Shown here piece after piece: positions 41,974 through 50,403 of a DNA stretch of 64,000 bases. The first letter of the stretch is position 1. Every line of letters begins with the position of its first letter. This stretch comes from JBDHDH01 sp039591615. GTDB lineage: Bacteria; Gemmatimonadota; Gemmatimonadetes; Gemmatimonadales; GWC2-71-9. The stretch covers positions 1-64,000 of the forward strand of contig JBDHDH010000027.1 of the NCBI GenBank assembly GCA_039591615.1, given 5' to 3'. A model generated the notes under the pieces. That model did no database searches. It was not told the origin of the DNA and was given only the letters and a program-made list of their open reading frames with translations. Both the position numbers and the translations under genes were made by a program.

Positions 41974-42567
41974 ATGACACGAACGTTTCTGTTTGCGGTG
42001 CTGTTTCTCGCGGTCGCGCGGCCGATGGCAAACGACCAAGCGGACCAACGGATCCTGCGACGATGGGTGGGCACCCACGAAGGCGGCTCTCTGCACCTCG
42101 ACTTTTACGGCGACACCATGCTGGTGGTGAACGATCGGTACGCCGTCAACTACCGGGCCACACGAGATTCGATCGTTGCCAGTGGCGATACGAGCTTCGC
42201 CGCCTCCTACTGGTTCGCCCTCGATCGACTCCTGCTCCGCACCGCAGGCGATGCGGTGGTGACAATGGCCGAACAAAGCCCTCTCGCCCGCCCGCTCCAC
42301 GGCCGGTGGCGGGGCTCACCGAGCCGCTGGACCGACCGCGAGGTCGAGGTGGTCATGAATCGGGGCGGGTCTGCTCGGTGGCGAGCCGTTCCCGGCGGCG
42401 GCTGGACCCAGGGCGAATGGGATCGCCTCACCCGCATCATCACGTTCACCTGGCTCCCGGACTCGACGCTCTGGGCAGGCCAGTACGATCCCATGGGAAA
42501 TGCGCTGCTGTTCGAAGACGTCCCCCCCGGAGACGGGACACTCGTCCTGCGCCGCATATTCCGCTGA
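41974..42567 (+). CDS. Secreted hypothetical protein
   Basis: 197 residues with a signal peptide (MTRTFLFAVLFLAVARPMA, then ND). The mature part is beta-rich: RILRRWVGTHEGGSLHLDFY, GDTMLVVNDRYAVNYRA, DTSFAASYWFALDRLLLRTA, EVVMNRGGSARWRAVPGGGW, LWAGQYDPMGNALLFEDVPP. It looks like a small beta-barrel or sandwich exported to the periplasm. I recognise no family; a lipocalin-like fold is only a guess. The next gene is convergent. Confidence 0.7.
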   Translation: MTRTFLFAVLFLAVARPMANDQADQRILRRWVGTHEGGSLHLDFYGDTMLVVNDRYAVNYRATRDSIVASGDTSFAASYWFALDRLLLRTAGDAVVTMAEQSPLARPLHGRWRGSPSRWTDREVEVVMNRGGSARWRAVPGGGWTQGEWDRLTRIITFTWLPDSTLWAGQYDPMGNALLFEDVPPGDGTLVLRRIFR

Positions 42568-42579
42568 GGCCCCCCAGCC

Positions 42580-43437
42580 TCAGATCACCACGACAGGCGT
42601 CACGACCTCCCGCTCTCTCCGAAACAGGCGCTCAGCCCTGTCCAGGGTCTCCGCGACGACCCGATCACGTGGGTCAGGGAACTTGACGCTCGCCTCGATC
42701 GCTCCTGTGAAGCGACGCACCATCACCAGCGCCCGAGTCACTTCGCACCGTGCGGGATCGGCATCCGTGAAACCCGCCGTCAGCAGCTCGCGGAAAAAGG
42801 GCAAAGTCCATGCATCAGCGAGCACGTAGAGCGACTCGAGGATTCGAGGACTGAGAAACGCGCGGAGATGGAGATCACTGCGTACCGTCTGAAACAGCGC
42901 TTCGAGTAGGGTTGCGGCTCCCTGTTCGGGGTAGAAACGCGCGGCCTCGGCCGCAGCACCGACGAACGCATGGTGGGCGTCGGGCGTGAGATACCTGGCG
43001 AAGAGCGGCCACTCGCGCCGCCTATGCCGCTCCGCAAGCGCCAAGAACGCGAAGTAACGGCGAGGGATCGGCGCATCACCGTCGTCCACGACGGTCCGGA
43101 GCCCGGCCGGACCGAATCGCTGAGCCACGAGCGCTGCGGCCGTGGCGTGCTGTAGACGCTCCAACTCCGGAAGGCGGAAGGTCCGAACCCGGACCGCTAC
43201 GGGCTCGTGAGCCACTGCTAAGAGGGGCACCCGCCGGAGCAGCTCGAGAAGGAGGGCGTCGACTTCACGGAGCGCGGGCTCCCATCTCTGCACATCCCTC
43301 CGCCGCGCTCGGGCGACCGCTTCCCATCCCACCGCAGGAACCTCCCACGTCCTCCAAAGCGCTTCGAGGCGCGCGGCGGTCTGCGCGGCGGACAGCCGCC
43401 GGAGCGCTTCGGCGAAGCGGTACACAGCCTCCGGCAT
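42580..43437 (-). CDS. Hypothetical helical protein
   Basis: 285 residues from ATG 43437. It is almost entirely alpha-helical and arginine-rich (YRFAEALRRLSAAQTAARLE, LREVDALLLELLRRVPLLAV, FAFLALAERHRRREWPLFAR, LLEALFQTVRSDLHLRAFLS), suggesting a HEAT/TPR-like scaffold in the cytoplasm. No membrane segment or catalytic motif stands out. It diverges from the substrate-binding lipoprotein gene, with the two starts about 150 bases apart. Family not recognised. Confidence 0.65.
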   Translation of the reverse strand: MPEAVYRFAEALRRLSAAQTAARLEALWRTWEVPAVGWEAVARARRRDVQRWEPALREVDALLLELLRRVPLLAVAHEPVAVRVRTFRLPELERLQHATAAALVAQRFGPAGLRTVVDDGDAPIPRRYFAFLALAERHRRREWPLFARYLTPDAHHAFVGAAAEAARFYPEQGAATLLEALFQTVRSDLHLRAFLSPRILESLYVLADAWTLPFFRELLTAGFTDADPARCEVTRALVMVRRFTGAIEASVKFPDPRDRVVAETLDRAERLFRREREVVTPVVVI

Positions 43438-43591
43438 GTTTAGCAATGTAGGTCCGTTTCGCGCCCGCGGCGAGCGTGGTATAACATATTGCGCTCGGGT
43501 GTCGAGAGCCTTCTTTTCCTATCCGGCGGCGTCACGCGTTCCCATCGCGAGCGCCGCAAGTCTGGGGCCGTTTCTTTCCCGGAGATGGCGA

Positions 43592-44719
43592 TTGCGAGCA
43601 TTTGACAGATGGCTAAGACTGCTATCAGTCCTCATCGGGTTCGGGTTTGCCTGCACCCCGGAGGCGGAGCCTGTCGTTATCGGTCTCGTCGGCCCGTTCT
43701 CGCAGGCCCGCGGCGAATCGATGCGCCTGGGCGCGGAGCTCGCCGCCAGCCAGATCAATCAGCAAGGCGGGATCGACGGACGCCCGCTGTCCCTGCTCAT
43801 GCGCGACGACAGCGCGAACGCCGAGGTGGCGGCGCGCGTCGCGCAGGACCTCGTCGATGCCCGGGGTTTGGTTGCCGTCATCGGACACCTCACCAGCACC
43901 GCCACGCTGGCGGCTGCCGCAGTCTACAATCGGGCAGACAATCCGGTCGTGGCGATCTCCCCCTCGGCGTCGAGTCCCGCGATGCCGTCTGCTGGGCAAT
44001 ACACGTTTCGAATCTGCCCCGATGATGGCGTGCACGCTGCACGCCTGGCAGTCTGGGCGTCGGAGGGCGGGGCACGCGCGGTGTCCGTAGTCTACCGGAA
44101 CGACGACTACGGCCGGGGCATGCGCACGACGTTCACCCAGAGCTTCACGGCTTTGGGGGGAACCATCGTGGGAGAGGACCCCTATGTCGACGAGCTCACG
44201 ACCTTCGAGCCGTATCTGAGACGCGCGTTCCGACGCGGGGGGTTCGACGGCCTCATGATCGCCGGCACCCCCACGGGGGCCGAGCGTGCGCTCTTGGCCC
44301 TGGACTCCCTGGGGTTGCGTCCCGTGGTGTTCGGTGGCGATGGATTGGTCGGCCTTGAAACGTCCCAAGTGGTGAACGTCGATGGCACCTACATCTCGAC
44401 GGGGTACCTGTGGGACCGGCCCGGCACCCAAAACGAGGCATTTGTGTCTGCCTACCGGGAGGCCCATGGCAATCGCCTTCCCGACCATCGGGGTGCAGGC
44501 GCGTACGACATCGTCCATCTCATCGCTCGAGCGGTGGCGGCGGTGGGAACGGACCGGCGGGCCATCCGGGATTATCTGGCCGGAGTCGGGACCGACACGC
44601 CCGCGTTCGAAGGCGTGACGGGCACGGTTGTGTTCGACGAAAACGGGGACGTCCCGGACAAGGAGGTCGTCGTTGGCGTGATCCGAAACGGGCGACTCGT
44701 GACGGCGGCCGGGCAATGA
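43592..44719 (+). CDS. Substrate-binding lipoprotein of the branched-chain amino-acid (LivJ-like) class
   Basis: 375 residues from TTG 43592, with GGAGAT upstream. The lipobox is IGFGFAC. The fold is the periplasmic-binding type 1 class (Peripla_BP_6): VVIGLVGPFSQARGESMRLG, ELAASQINQQGGIDGRPLSL, VAVIGHLTSTATLAAAAVYN, SPSASSPAMPSAGQYTFRIC, VVYRNDDYGRGMRTTFTQSF and VVFDENGD near the end. There is no permease or ATPase gene beside it; instead its stop overlaps the start of a chemoreceptor, so it is probably the ligand-presenting partner of that receptor rather than a transport protein. Frame open to 43436. Confidence 0.85.
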   Translation: MRAFDRWLRLLSVLIGFGFACTPEAEPVVIGLVGPFSQARGESMRLGAELAASQINQQGGIDGRPLSLLMRDDSANAEVAARVAQDLVDARGLVAVIGHLTSTATLAAAAVYNRADNPVVAISPSASSPAMPSAGQYTFRICPDDGVHAARLAVWASEGGARAVSVVYRNDDYGRGMRTTFTQSFTALGGTIVGEDPYVDELTTFEPYLRRAFRRGGFDGLMIAGTPTGAERALLALDSLGLRPVVFGGDGLVGLETSQVVNVDGTYISTGYLWDRPGTQNEAFVSAYREAHGNRLPDHRGAGAYDIVHLIARAVAAVGTDRRAIRDYLAGVGTDTPAFEGVTGTVVFDENGDVPDKEVVVGVIRNGRLVTAAGQ

Positions 44720-46419
44720 GTCTTCTCCAGAGGCTCAACACGGTCAGTTTCCGGATCGGACTCGCCGAAAGCGTCTTGGTGATAGGGCTCGTGGTGGTGG
44801 CCCTCATCGGGATCGCGGCCCTCCGGACCGTGAGCGAAAGCGTCTCGGCGCAGCTCGCCGGCCTGGCTCGGACGTCGGAGGTGAGTAGCGGATTGGTGGT
44901 CGCCCTGTTCGACGAGATACGGGCCGCTGAGCAGTACCTCACCGATCGCTCGCAGGATGCCCGGGAGACCTTCGCAGCCGCCGGACAGACCGCCTACGCT
45001 CACCAGCGTCGCATGCGCTCGCTCCCCGAACTCTCCGCATCCGACCGGCTGATGGTCAATCGGATCGCATCGCTCCAGTCCCGCATGGAAGCGTGGTACT
45101 CGCTCGCCCATGCGCAATACGACCTCGGCCGACGTGACGGAGCGCTCCTATCGGCGACGGCAGGTCGGGATCCCGCCACCGAGTTGATGCGGCTCGTCCG
45201 CGACTTCGCCGCCGTACAGCGGGCGCGCACTGACGCCACAGCCAGGAGTCTCAACCGGACCGCCAGCGAGCGACGCCTCGCCATCTGGACCGTGCTCGCC
45301 GTCTCCATTGCCATCGGGCTTGGCGTCGGCGTGACGACGCTCCGTGCCGTTCGGCAACCACTGCTGCGCCTCGAGGCAGCGGCTAAGCGCTTCGGTGCAG
45401 GCGACCTCCGCCCGTTCGATCTGGGAGCGGTCCCCGGTGAGCTCGGTGCGCTGTCTGACGCCATTGGGCGCATCGGCAGCCGCCTCCGGGGCCTCATCGG
45501 TGAAGTCGTGCACGAGGGTGAGGGCATTGCGTCCACCGCCGCCGATCTGTCGGCAATCTCCGAGCAGCTGGCGGCCACCTCCGGGGAGGTCTCGACGGCA
45601 ATGGTCGACATGTCGGGCGCGGCGGAACGCCAGGTGACCGGACTAGAGCAGTCCTCGGTGGCCGTCGAGCAGCTCCGAGCCGCCGCGGTCGCGAATCGGG
45701 AAGTGGGTCAGCAGGTTGCACAGCTGGGAGGTGACATCCGGCGACTGGCCGAGCGCTACCGCCACGACGTGGCGGGCGCCGCCACCGGGTTGCTCGAGCT
45801 GGGCGACGTGGTCCAAACCAGCGCTGCCCAGGTCGAAGAGTTGGATCGAATGTCCGACGCGGTCTATGACTTCGTCGATCTCGTCAAGCGAATCTCTTCA
45901 CAGACGAACCTGCTGGCGCTCAACGCCGCGATCGAGGCCGCGCGCGCCGGGGAGCATGGGCTCGGGTTCGCCGTCGTCGCGGACGAAGTCCGGCAGCTCG
46001 CCGACTCCAGCGCCAGTGCCGCCGGGAACATCAGCGGGACCTTGGAAAGCGTGCGCGGCAAGGTGACCGAGGTGGCAGCCACGATGGAAGCGGGTCGGGG
46101 CAAGGTTAGCGGGGCGGAAAGCGTCGCACAGGGAGCAGCAAAGGCGCTCGAGACAATTGTCACTGCAGTCCGGAGGATCGAGGACGCGGCGCAAAGTGTG
46201 GAGCGGGCTGCACAGGATAACCTGGAAGCGGCGGAACGGATCAGAGCCGTCATCGCCTCGGTCAGCGAAACGGCACAGGGATACGCGTCTTCGAGTCAGG
46301 AAGTGTCGGCCGCGGCTCAGCAGCAGGGGGCGTCGACCCAGGAGATGGCCGCACAAGCCGCGCAACTCAACGAAGCGGCTGAGCGATTGCGGTCCGTGGT
46401 CCGTGGATTCCGGCTGTGA
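44716..46419 (+). CDS. Methyl-accepting chemotaxis protein
   Basis: 567 residues from ATG 44716. TM1 (about 15-37), an extracytoplasmic helical sensor (about 40-190), TM2 (about 193-213), a HAMP segment (PLLRLEAAAKRFGAGDLRPF) and a long coiled-coil signalling domain follow. The hairpin tip is QTNLLALNAAIEAARAGEHG then LGFAVVADEVRQLA. The helical sensor domain can contact periplasmic binding proteins, and this gene overlaps by ATGA the binding lipoprotein at 43592. I infer a two-gene chemosensory unit. An upstream-extended frame to 44410 lies over the lipoprotein gene and is discounted. Confidence 0.95.
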   Translation: MSLLQRLNTVSFRIGLAESVLVIGLVVVALIGIAALRTVSESVSAQLAGLARTSEVSSGLVVALFDEIRAAEQYLTDRSQDARETFAAAGQTAYAHQRRMRSLPELSASDRLMVNRIASLQSRMEAWYSLAHAQYDLGRRDGALLSATAGRDPATELMRLVRDFAAVQRARTDATARSLNRTASERRLAIWTVLAVSIAIGLGVGVTTLRAVRQPLLRLEAAAKRFGAGDLRPFDLGAVPGELGALSDAIGRIGSRLRGLIGEVVHEGEGIASTAADLSAISEQLAATSGEVSTAMVDMSGAAERQVTGLEQSSVAVEQLRAAAVANREVGQQVAQLGGDIRRLAERYRHDVAGAATGLLELGDVVQTSAAQVEELDRMSDAVYDFVDLVKRISSQTNLLALNAAIEAARAGEHGLGFAVVADEVRQLADSSASAAGNISGTLESVRGKVTEVAATMEAGRGKVSGAESVAQGAAKALETIVTAVRRIEDAAQSVERAAQDNLEAAERIRAVIASVSETAQGYASSSQEVSAAAQQQGASTQEMAAQAAQLNEAAERLRSVVRGFRL

Positions 46420-46423
46420 TTCG

Positions 46424-46834
46424 TCAGCGGCGCTTGGTGCGCTTCGATGTCGTCGTCTTTCGTACTCTGGACGCGGCCCGTGTCTTGGCCTTCCGGGCGG
46501 TCTTTTTGCTCGTGGCCTTCCGGCGGCCCGTCTTCTTGGCGGACTTCGGCTTCGCGGTCTTCACCGTCTTCCCTCGGCCCCTACCCTTCCGACCCTTGGC
46601 CGCCTTGGTCACTTCCTCCAGGAGCTGATCGCCCTCATCTGCGCTGATGAGACCCCGCCGGACCGCGTACTGGACCAACTCGCGAGCATCGGCGAGCTGG
46701 AACTCCCCAGCACCGGCCCCAGCCCGGACCATGTTGACCATCGCGTCCGCGACGGGACTTCGAAGCACACTCGCGATTCCCGGGACGGATTCGAGGAGTG
46801 CGGAGATTTGCGAGCCGCCAAGCTCGGGCACCAT
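46424..46834 (-). CDS. Histone H1-like DNA-binding protein with folded N-terminal domain
   Basis: 136 residues from ATG 46834, with AAGGA upstream. Residues 1-75 form a compact acidic/helical domain (LGGSQISALLESVPGIASVL, VADAMVNMVRAGAG, FQLADARELVQYAVRRGLIS). The rest is a lysine/arginine/alanine tail with KTAKPKSAKKTGRRKATSKK style repeats like eukaryotic H1 and bacterial AlgP/Hc1. Such tails bind DNA without sequence preference and compact the nucleoid. The tail type is known, but the N-terminal domain is not one I recognise. Confidence 0.8.
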   Translation of the reverse strand: MVPELGGSQISALLESVPGIASVLRSPVADAMVNMVRAGAGAGEFQLADARELVQYAVRRGLISADEGDQLLEEVTKAAKGRKGRGRGKTVKTAKPKSAKKTGRRKATSKKTARKAKTRAASRVRKTTTSKRTKRR

Positions 46835-46977
46835 ATGGATCCTTCAGCGGTGAACTCTCGGGCGCCAAGCTAGCCGGTCGGCAGACCGGAGTCAAGCGGC
46901 CATCAAACCGGAGAGACTGGACGTAACTTCTTTCAAATAAATAGGTTAGATGACTTGTCGGACGCCCAGACCGGCGG

Positions 46978-47247
46978 TCAGCTCACGGGTTTTCGGGGGC
47001 GCTGGGCCTCGCGGCGCAGCGATCGGGGGGCTCGCCGCCAGAGCCGCCATTCCGACTGCGACAAGATTTCGCCTAAGACAGCCCGGGTTCGCTGGTCCAC
47101 CGGCATGTCCATCTGCATTTCGAGCCGGTATTCCGCTCGATCATCGCCCCGGCCGGTCAGGACGAACCCAGAGCGGGCCGGCTGGACAGAATCGATCTCG
47201 ATATCCGCCACGGGGACAAAGTCGTCGGACGACGGTGGGCTGGTCAT
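46978..47247 (-). CDS. Small conserved hypothetical protein
   Basis: 89 residues from ATG 47247, with CCGGAG upstream. Core: DDFVPVADIEIDSVQPARSG, FVLTGRGDDRAEYRLEMQMD, MPVDQRTRAVLGEILSQSEW then RLWRR. It looks like a small beta-rich domain with a basic tail. No family is recognised. A divergent zinc-ribbon gene starts 130 bases away. Confidence 0.6.
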   Translation of the reverse strand: MTSPPSSDDFVPVADIEIDSVQPARSGFVLTGRGDDRAEYRLEMQMDMPVDQRTRAVLGEILSQSEWRLWRRAPRSLRREAQRPRKPVS

Positions 47248-47376
47248 GGGCCGCTCCGGAGAAGGCACTCCGACACAGTGGCCCAGTCCGGAGCCCTCGT
47301 CAAGTGTCATGGCGCCTCTTACGGGGCCCTCATCGTTCAGGTAAGTTTCAGCGGCTTTTCGCGGGAGTTTGGAGCA

Positions 47377-47634
47377 GTGGGACGTCGAGGGATCAAGGAG
47401 TATCGCGCAGCGGAAGCGCTTCAGCTCATTCTCGCAGATCGGGATCGGGAAGATCTCGCCTGTCCGTCCTGCGGGAATGGTAGTATCGAGCGCGTCCCAA
47501 AGAGACGGCTTCCCAAATCCCGCTGGGATTCACATCGACGCGTCACGCTCAAGTGCGGCAAATGCGGGCGGCAAGCCGTATACGTGCCGCGGAACGTCAC
47601 CCAGCCATCGGACAGGGAGCTTCTCACCAGGTAG
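47377..47634 (+). CDS. Small zinc-ribbon protein
   Basis: 85 residues from GTG 47377. It has an N-terminal helix (RRGIKEYRAAEALQLILADR) and a two-knuckle zinc ribbon with CPSC and CGKC separated by a basic strand (RVPKRRLPKSRWDSHRRVTL). It could bind nucleic acid or act as a protein adaptor. It is a single gene upstream of the convergent Lrp gene; family not recognised. Frame open to 47278 but no ribosome binding site there. Confidence 0.6.
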   Translation: MGRRGIKEYRAAEALQLILADRDREDLACPSCGNGSIERVPKRRLPKSRWDSHRRVTLKCGKCGRQAVYVPRNVTQPSDRELLTR

Positions 47635-47677
47635 CCTCTCGCCGACCGAGGCGCGGCGAGGCAGGCCTTTCTTCGCG

Positions 47678-48124
47678 CTACCCCACCGGCAAGGTCCAGC
47701 GCTCGAACGGGCTGTCCATGGCCACGTCCACGGACACCGTGCATCCAGCCCTGCGGGCGGCATCCGCGTGCGCAGCCAGGTGCTCAATACCCGCGACGCG
47801 CAACTTGAGGAGGTAGCCACCGTCACTGCCGAGACGGTGACATTCCTGTATATCACCCACCGCGGCCCACTGCCTTACGAGGCTGGCAATCGGCGTGTTG
47901 GGACCCGGCACTGCCCGAACAAATGCCAAAAACCCTCGCCCGATCGCCTGTGCGTCGACCCTGGCGTGGTAACCCAACACGATGCGTCGCGCCTCCAACT
48001 TGCGCACCCGCTGAAATGCCGCCGGACCGCTGAGACCGACAGCCTGTCCCAGATCCTGGTACGCCATTCTCCCTTCGAGCTGAAGGAGTGCAAGCAGTCG
48101 ACGGTCGACTTGATCCAGGTTCAT
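47678..48124 (-). CDS. Lrp/AsnC family transcriptional regulator
   Basis: 148 residues, a full-length Lrp-type protein. The N-terminal winged helix-turn-helix (MNLDQVDRRLLALLQLEGRM, AYQDLGQAVGLSGPAAFQRV) precedes the RAM/amino-acid-binding alpha-beta domain (RIVLGYHARVDAQAIGRGFL, PIASLVRQWAAVGDIQECHR, GGYLLKLRVAGIEHLAAHAD). It forms octamers that respond to amino acids. Three ATTTTG/CAAAAT half-sites lie just before its start, suggesting autoregulation. Confidence 0.95.
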   Translation of the reverse strand: MNLDQVDRRLLALLQLEGRMAYQDLGQAVGLSGPAAFQRVRKLEARRIVLGYHARVDAQAIGRGFLAFVRAVPGPNTPIASLVRQWAAVGDIQECHRLGSDGGYLLKLRVAGIEHLAAHADAARRAGCTVSVDVAMDSPFERWTLPVG

Positions 48125-48465
48125 GATATGACATTTTGCATTTAATTAATGTATCAAAATAGAATTTTGCAGCCTCCTGTGTCAATCCAACGGAGAGCTG
48201 TCGGCGCTGCGGCGACGCTTTCGAGTCGATCCCGCGCGCGATGCGCCGGGTTGCTCTGTAGCCCGCTGGCACCTCGGGGCGTACCGACGCCCCTCTCCCG
48301 GCGACATCCCAGCCGGCCCGTGGCACATGGTCTCGTGAGGCGTGTCCACACGCGGCGAGGCCCGGCGGGCGCACCTCGCTCGTCAGTCCAAAAGAACACG
48401 CCGCCGTGGCCACGACCACGACGGCTAGCGGCTGCATGTGATGAAGCGGGACGAACGCCCCGAAC
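48125..48465. other. Intergenic region holding the Lrp operator
   Basis: 341 bases. The left 50 bases are AT-rich with operator-like repeats. A minus-strand frame from ATG 48437 begins like a signal peptide (MQPLAVVVVATAACSFGLT) but then becomes arginine-rich and runs into the Lrp gene, so I do not support it as a gene; a decayed small secreted protein is possible. Confidence 0.4.
48133..48169 (-). promoter_or_regulatory. Candidate Lrp-family autoregulatory operator
   Basis: CAAAAT-AGA-ATTTTG at 48155-48169 is a perfect 6-3-6 inverted repeat. A further ATTTTG stands at 48133-48138, giving three half-sites in an AT-rich patch 9 to 45 bases before the start of the Lrp gene. Lrp/AsnC proteins bind such AT-rich repeated half-sites, commonly their own promoter. 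Confidence 0.55.
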
Positions 48466-49257
48466 CTAGTCGGGCGTCGAGAAGATCCGACCCCACCGAA
48501 TGTTCGTCAGGAAGGGCAGGGGAAGCAACCCGCTCCTGTCGAAGCTGTAGTAGATCAGGAGCGGGCGTCCCGAGATGCGATCCCGCCCGAGGAAGCCCCA
48601 ATAGCGACTGTCGTAGGAGTTGTCCCGATTGTCCCCCATCACGAAGAATGAATCGGGCGGTACCACGACGGGGCCCCAGTTCTTGAGGGTGGGTCGATAG
48701 CTGCGGCGATCCCGACCGGAGAGATACCTGACCTGCCATGCTCGCATCCGTGGATCCTCCGGATCGGTCATCGGGTCCGTCAGGATGACATACGGCTCCT
48801 CGACCGGACGCCCATTCGCATGGAGCACGTTGTTTTCCATGAAGAGGGTGTCACCGGGCATTCCCACCAGGCGTTTGACAACGTTGACGCCGGGCTCGAT
48901 GGGGGATTCGAAGATCACAATGTCCGCCCGCAGCGGCTCGCGAATGGCTGGGAGTCGCGTGTTCACAATGGGAATCTCCGCCCCGTAGAGCGCTTTGTTG
49001 ACGAAGAGGAAATCGCCAATGAGTAGCGTGTTTTCCATGCTTCCTGACGGAATCCGGAAGGCTTCAACGAGGAGCGCCCGGAGGAAGAACCAGATGACCA
49101 AGGCAATCACGATCGATTTGACCCACTCGCGGGTGGATTGTGCGGTCGACTTTCGCTGTTTGGTCGCTTGCTGCGGTTCTTCCTGACCGCCTTCTCCGGA
49201 CTGCCGCGGTTGCTTCTCCCTGCTCACGGTCGCGCTTGCCCCTTGTTCAGGATTCAC
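48466..49257 (-). CDS. lepB: Signal peptidase I
   Basis: 263 residues from GTG 49257 (GTG 49227 is also possible). LepB cleaves signal peptides of exported proteins at the membrane. One transmembrane helix (WVKSIVIALVIWFFLRALLV) precedes FRIPSGSMENTLLIGDFLFV (catalytic Ser), VVKRLVGMPGDTLFMENN (catalytic Lys) and FFVMGDNRDNSYDSRYWGFL (box D/E). All catalytic boxes are intact. Its start codon overlaps the 5' side of a heptamer array, so its first residues (MNPEQG) may be repeat-derived. Confidence 0.96.
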   Translation of the reverse strand: MNPEQGASATVSREKQPRQSGEGGQEEPQQATKQRKSTAQSTREWVKSIVIALVIWFFLRALLVEAFRIPSGSMENTLLIGDFLFVNKALYGAEIPIVNTRLPAIREPLRADIVIFESPIEPGVNVVKRLVGMPGDTLFMENNVLHANGRPVEEPYVILTDPMTDPEDPRMRAWQVRYLSGRDRRSYRPTLKNWGPVVVPPDSFFVMGDNRDNSYDSRYWGFLGRDRISGRPLLIYYSFDRSGLLPLPFLTNIRWGRIFSTPD

Positions 49258-49285
49258 AGGATTCAGCTGAAGATTCTACCTTCAA

Positions 49286-49334
49286 CACTCAGCATTCAGC
49301 GCTCGGCTTTCAGCGTTCAGCATTCAGGATCCAG
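49286..49334. repeat. Degenerate heptamer array (CATTCAG-type)
   Basis: Seven contiguous 7-bp units: CACTCAG, CATTCAG, CGCTCGG, CTTTCAG, CGTTCAG, CATTCAG and GATCCAG. It contains the TGA stop of the PD40 gene (49324-49326), and related CAGGATT units continue to the start codon of lepB. The unit length matches the arrays near 22.7 and 23.3 kb although the sequence differs. Confidence 0.8.
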
Positions 49335-50403
49335 ATGCAGGTTCTACCCACTCCGCAACAAAGATGTTCGTCTCACCCGGGACGGTGCCGTGACGATTGG
49401 ATGCAAACACCAGATGGCGCCCGTCCGGGGAGAACATGGGGAACCCATCGAACTCCTCGTGGGTGGTCACCTGTGTGAGCCCCGTGCCGTCGAGGTTGAC
49501 CATGTACAGGTCGAAGTTCCGGGAGCGTGGATTCGCATGATTCGATGCGAAGATGATCCGGTTTCCGTCAGGATGGAAGTAGGGGGCGAAGTTGGCGCCT
49601 CCCAGATCAGTGACCTGACGTTGGTCTGACCCGTCAGCCTTCATCGCCCAGATCTCCATTCGACTGGGGCGAACCTGGTTGCTGTCGAGCAGTTGACGGT
49701 AGTCGGCACGCCCCTCTTCGGTTTCCGGGTGCCATGAGCGGTACACGATCATGCTTCCGTCGGGCGAAAAGAACGGGCCACCGTCGTATCCAACCGTGCT
49801 GGTCAGTCGCCGGATGTCACTCCCGTCGATGCTCATCGTGTAGATGTCGAGGTCGCCGTCCCGCAATGAGGTGAACACGATCGTACGCCCGTCAGGCGAC
49901 AGCGTCGCCTCAGCGTCATAGCGAGGTGAGCGCATCAGCAGCTCGAGCTCACTCCCATCGGCCTTGGCGCTGTAGATGTCAAAGTCATAGAGCGCCCACA
50001 CGTACCCACGAGAATAATCGGGGGGTGGCGGGCAGCGCTCATCGTTGTGGAACGTGCTGGAATAGAGGATCTTCTCCCCGCCGCCGTAGAAATATCCGCA
50101 CGTCGTCCGACCGAGACCACTGGACACCCGCCGCATACCGGAGCCGTCCACATCGATGATGTACTGCTGATCACACGTGGAGTCGCTCGATTGGTGCTGG
50201 AAGATCAGCTGTGTCCCATCCGGTGAGAAATAGGCCTCGGCGTTCTGTCCACCGAAGGTGAGTTGTGTGATGTTCGTGAAGAAGGGCTCTCCGGGGGCCG
50301 GATCGCGGCCAACGGCCGGACTTGTTTCTTGCCCACAGCCCACCGACGCCGCGGTCACCATCAGAACGAGGGCCCGGCGTGCCCCAATACCGATCGATGT
50401 CAT
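49324..50403 (-). CDS. TolB-like PD40 beta-propeller lipoprotein
   Basis: 359 residues. The signal peptide has a lipobox (VTAASVGC). Five or six PD40 repeats follow: NAEAYFSPDGTQLIFQHQSS, YDAEATLSPDGRTIVFTSLR, YDGGPFFSPDGSMIVYRSWH, NFAPYFHPDGNRIIFASNHA, FDGFPMFSPDGRHLVFASNR. The FSPDG and DLDIYTMSIDGSDIRRLT pattern is that of TolB and related propellers. It is anchored in a membrane in the periplasm, role unknown. Its stop codon lies in the heptamer array at 49286-49334. Confidence 0.9.
   Translation of the reverse strand: MTSIGIGARRALVLMVTAASVGCGQETSPAVGRDPAPGEPFFTNITQLTFGGQNAEAYFSPDGTQLIFQHQSSDSTCDQQYIIDVDGSGMRRVSSGLGRTTCGYFYGGGEKILYSSTFHNDERCPPPPDYSRGYVWALYDFDIYSAKADGSELELLMRSPRYDAEATLSPDGRTIVFTSLRDGDLDIYTMSIDGSDIRRLTSTVGYDGGPFFSPDGSMIVYRSWHPETEEGRADYRQLLDSNQVRPSRMEIWAMKADGSDQRQVTDLGGANFAPYFHPDGNRIIFASNHANPRSRNFDLYMVNLDGTGLTQVTTHEEFDGFPMFSPDGRHLVFASNRHGTVPGETNIFVAEWVEPASGS

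Noticed and set aside
48200..48437. A signal-peptide-like N-terminus on the minus strand at 48437 as a gene
   Set aside because: After about 20 residues the frame becomes arginine-rich and runs into the Lrp gene without a natural end.
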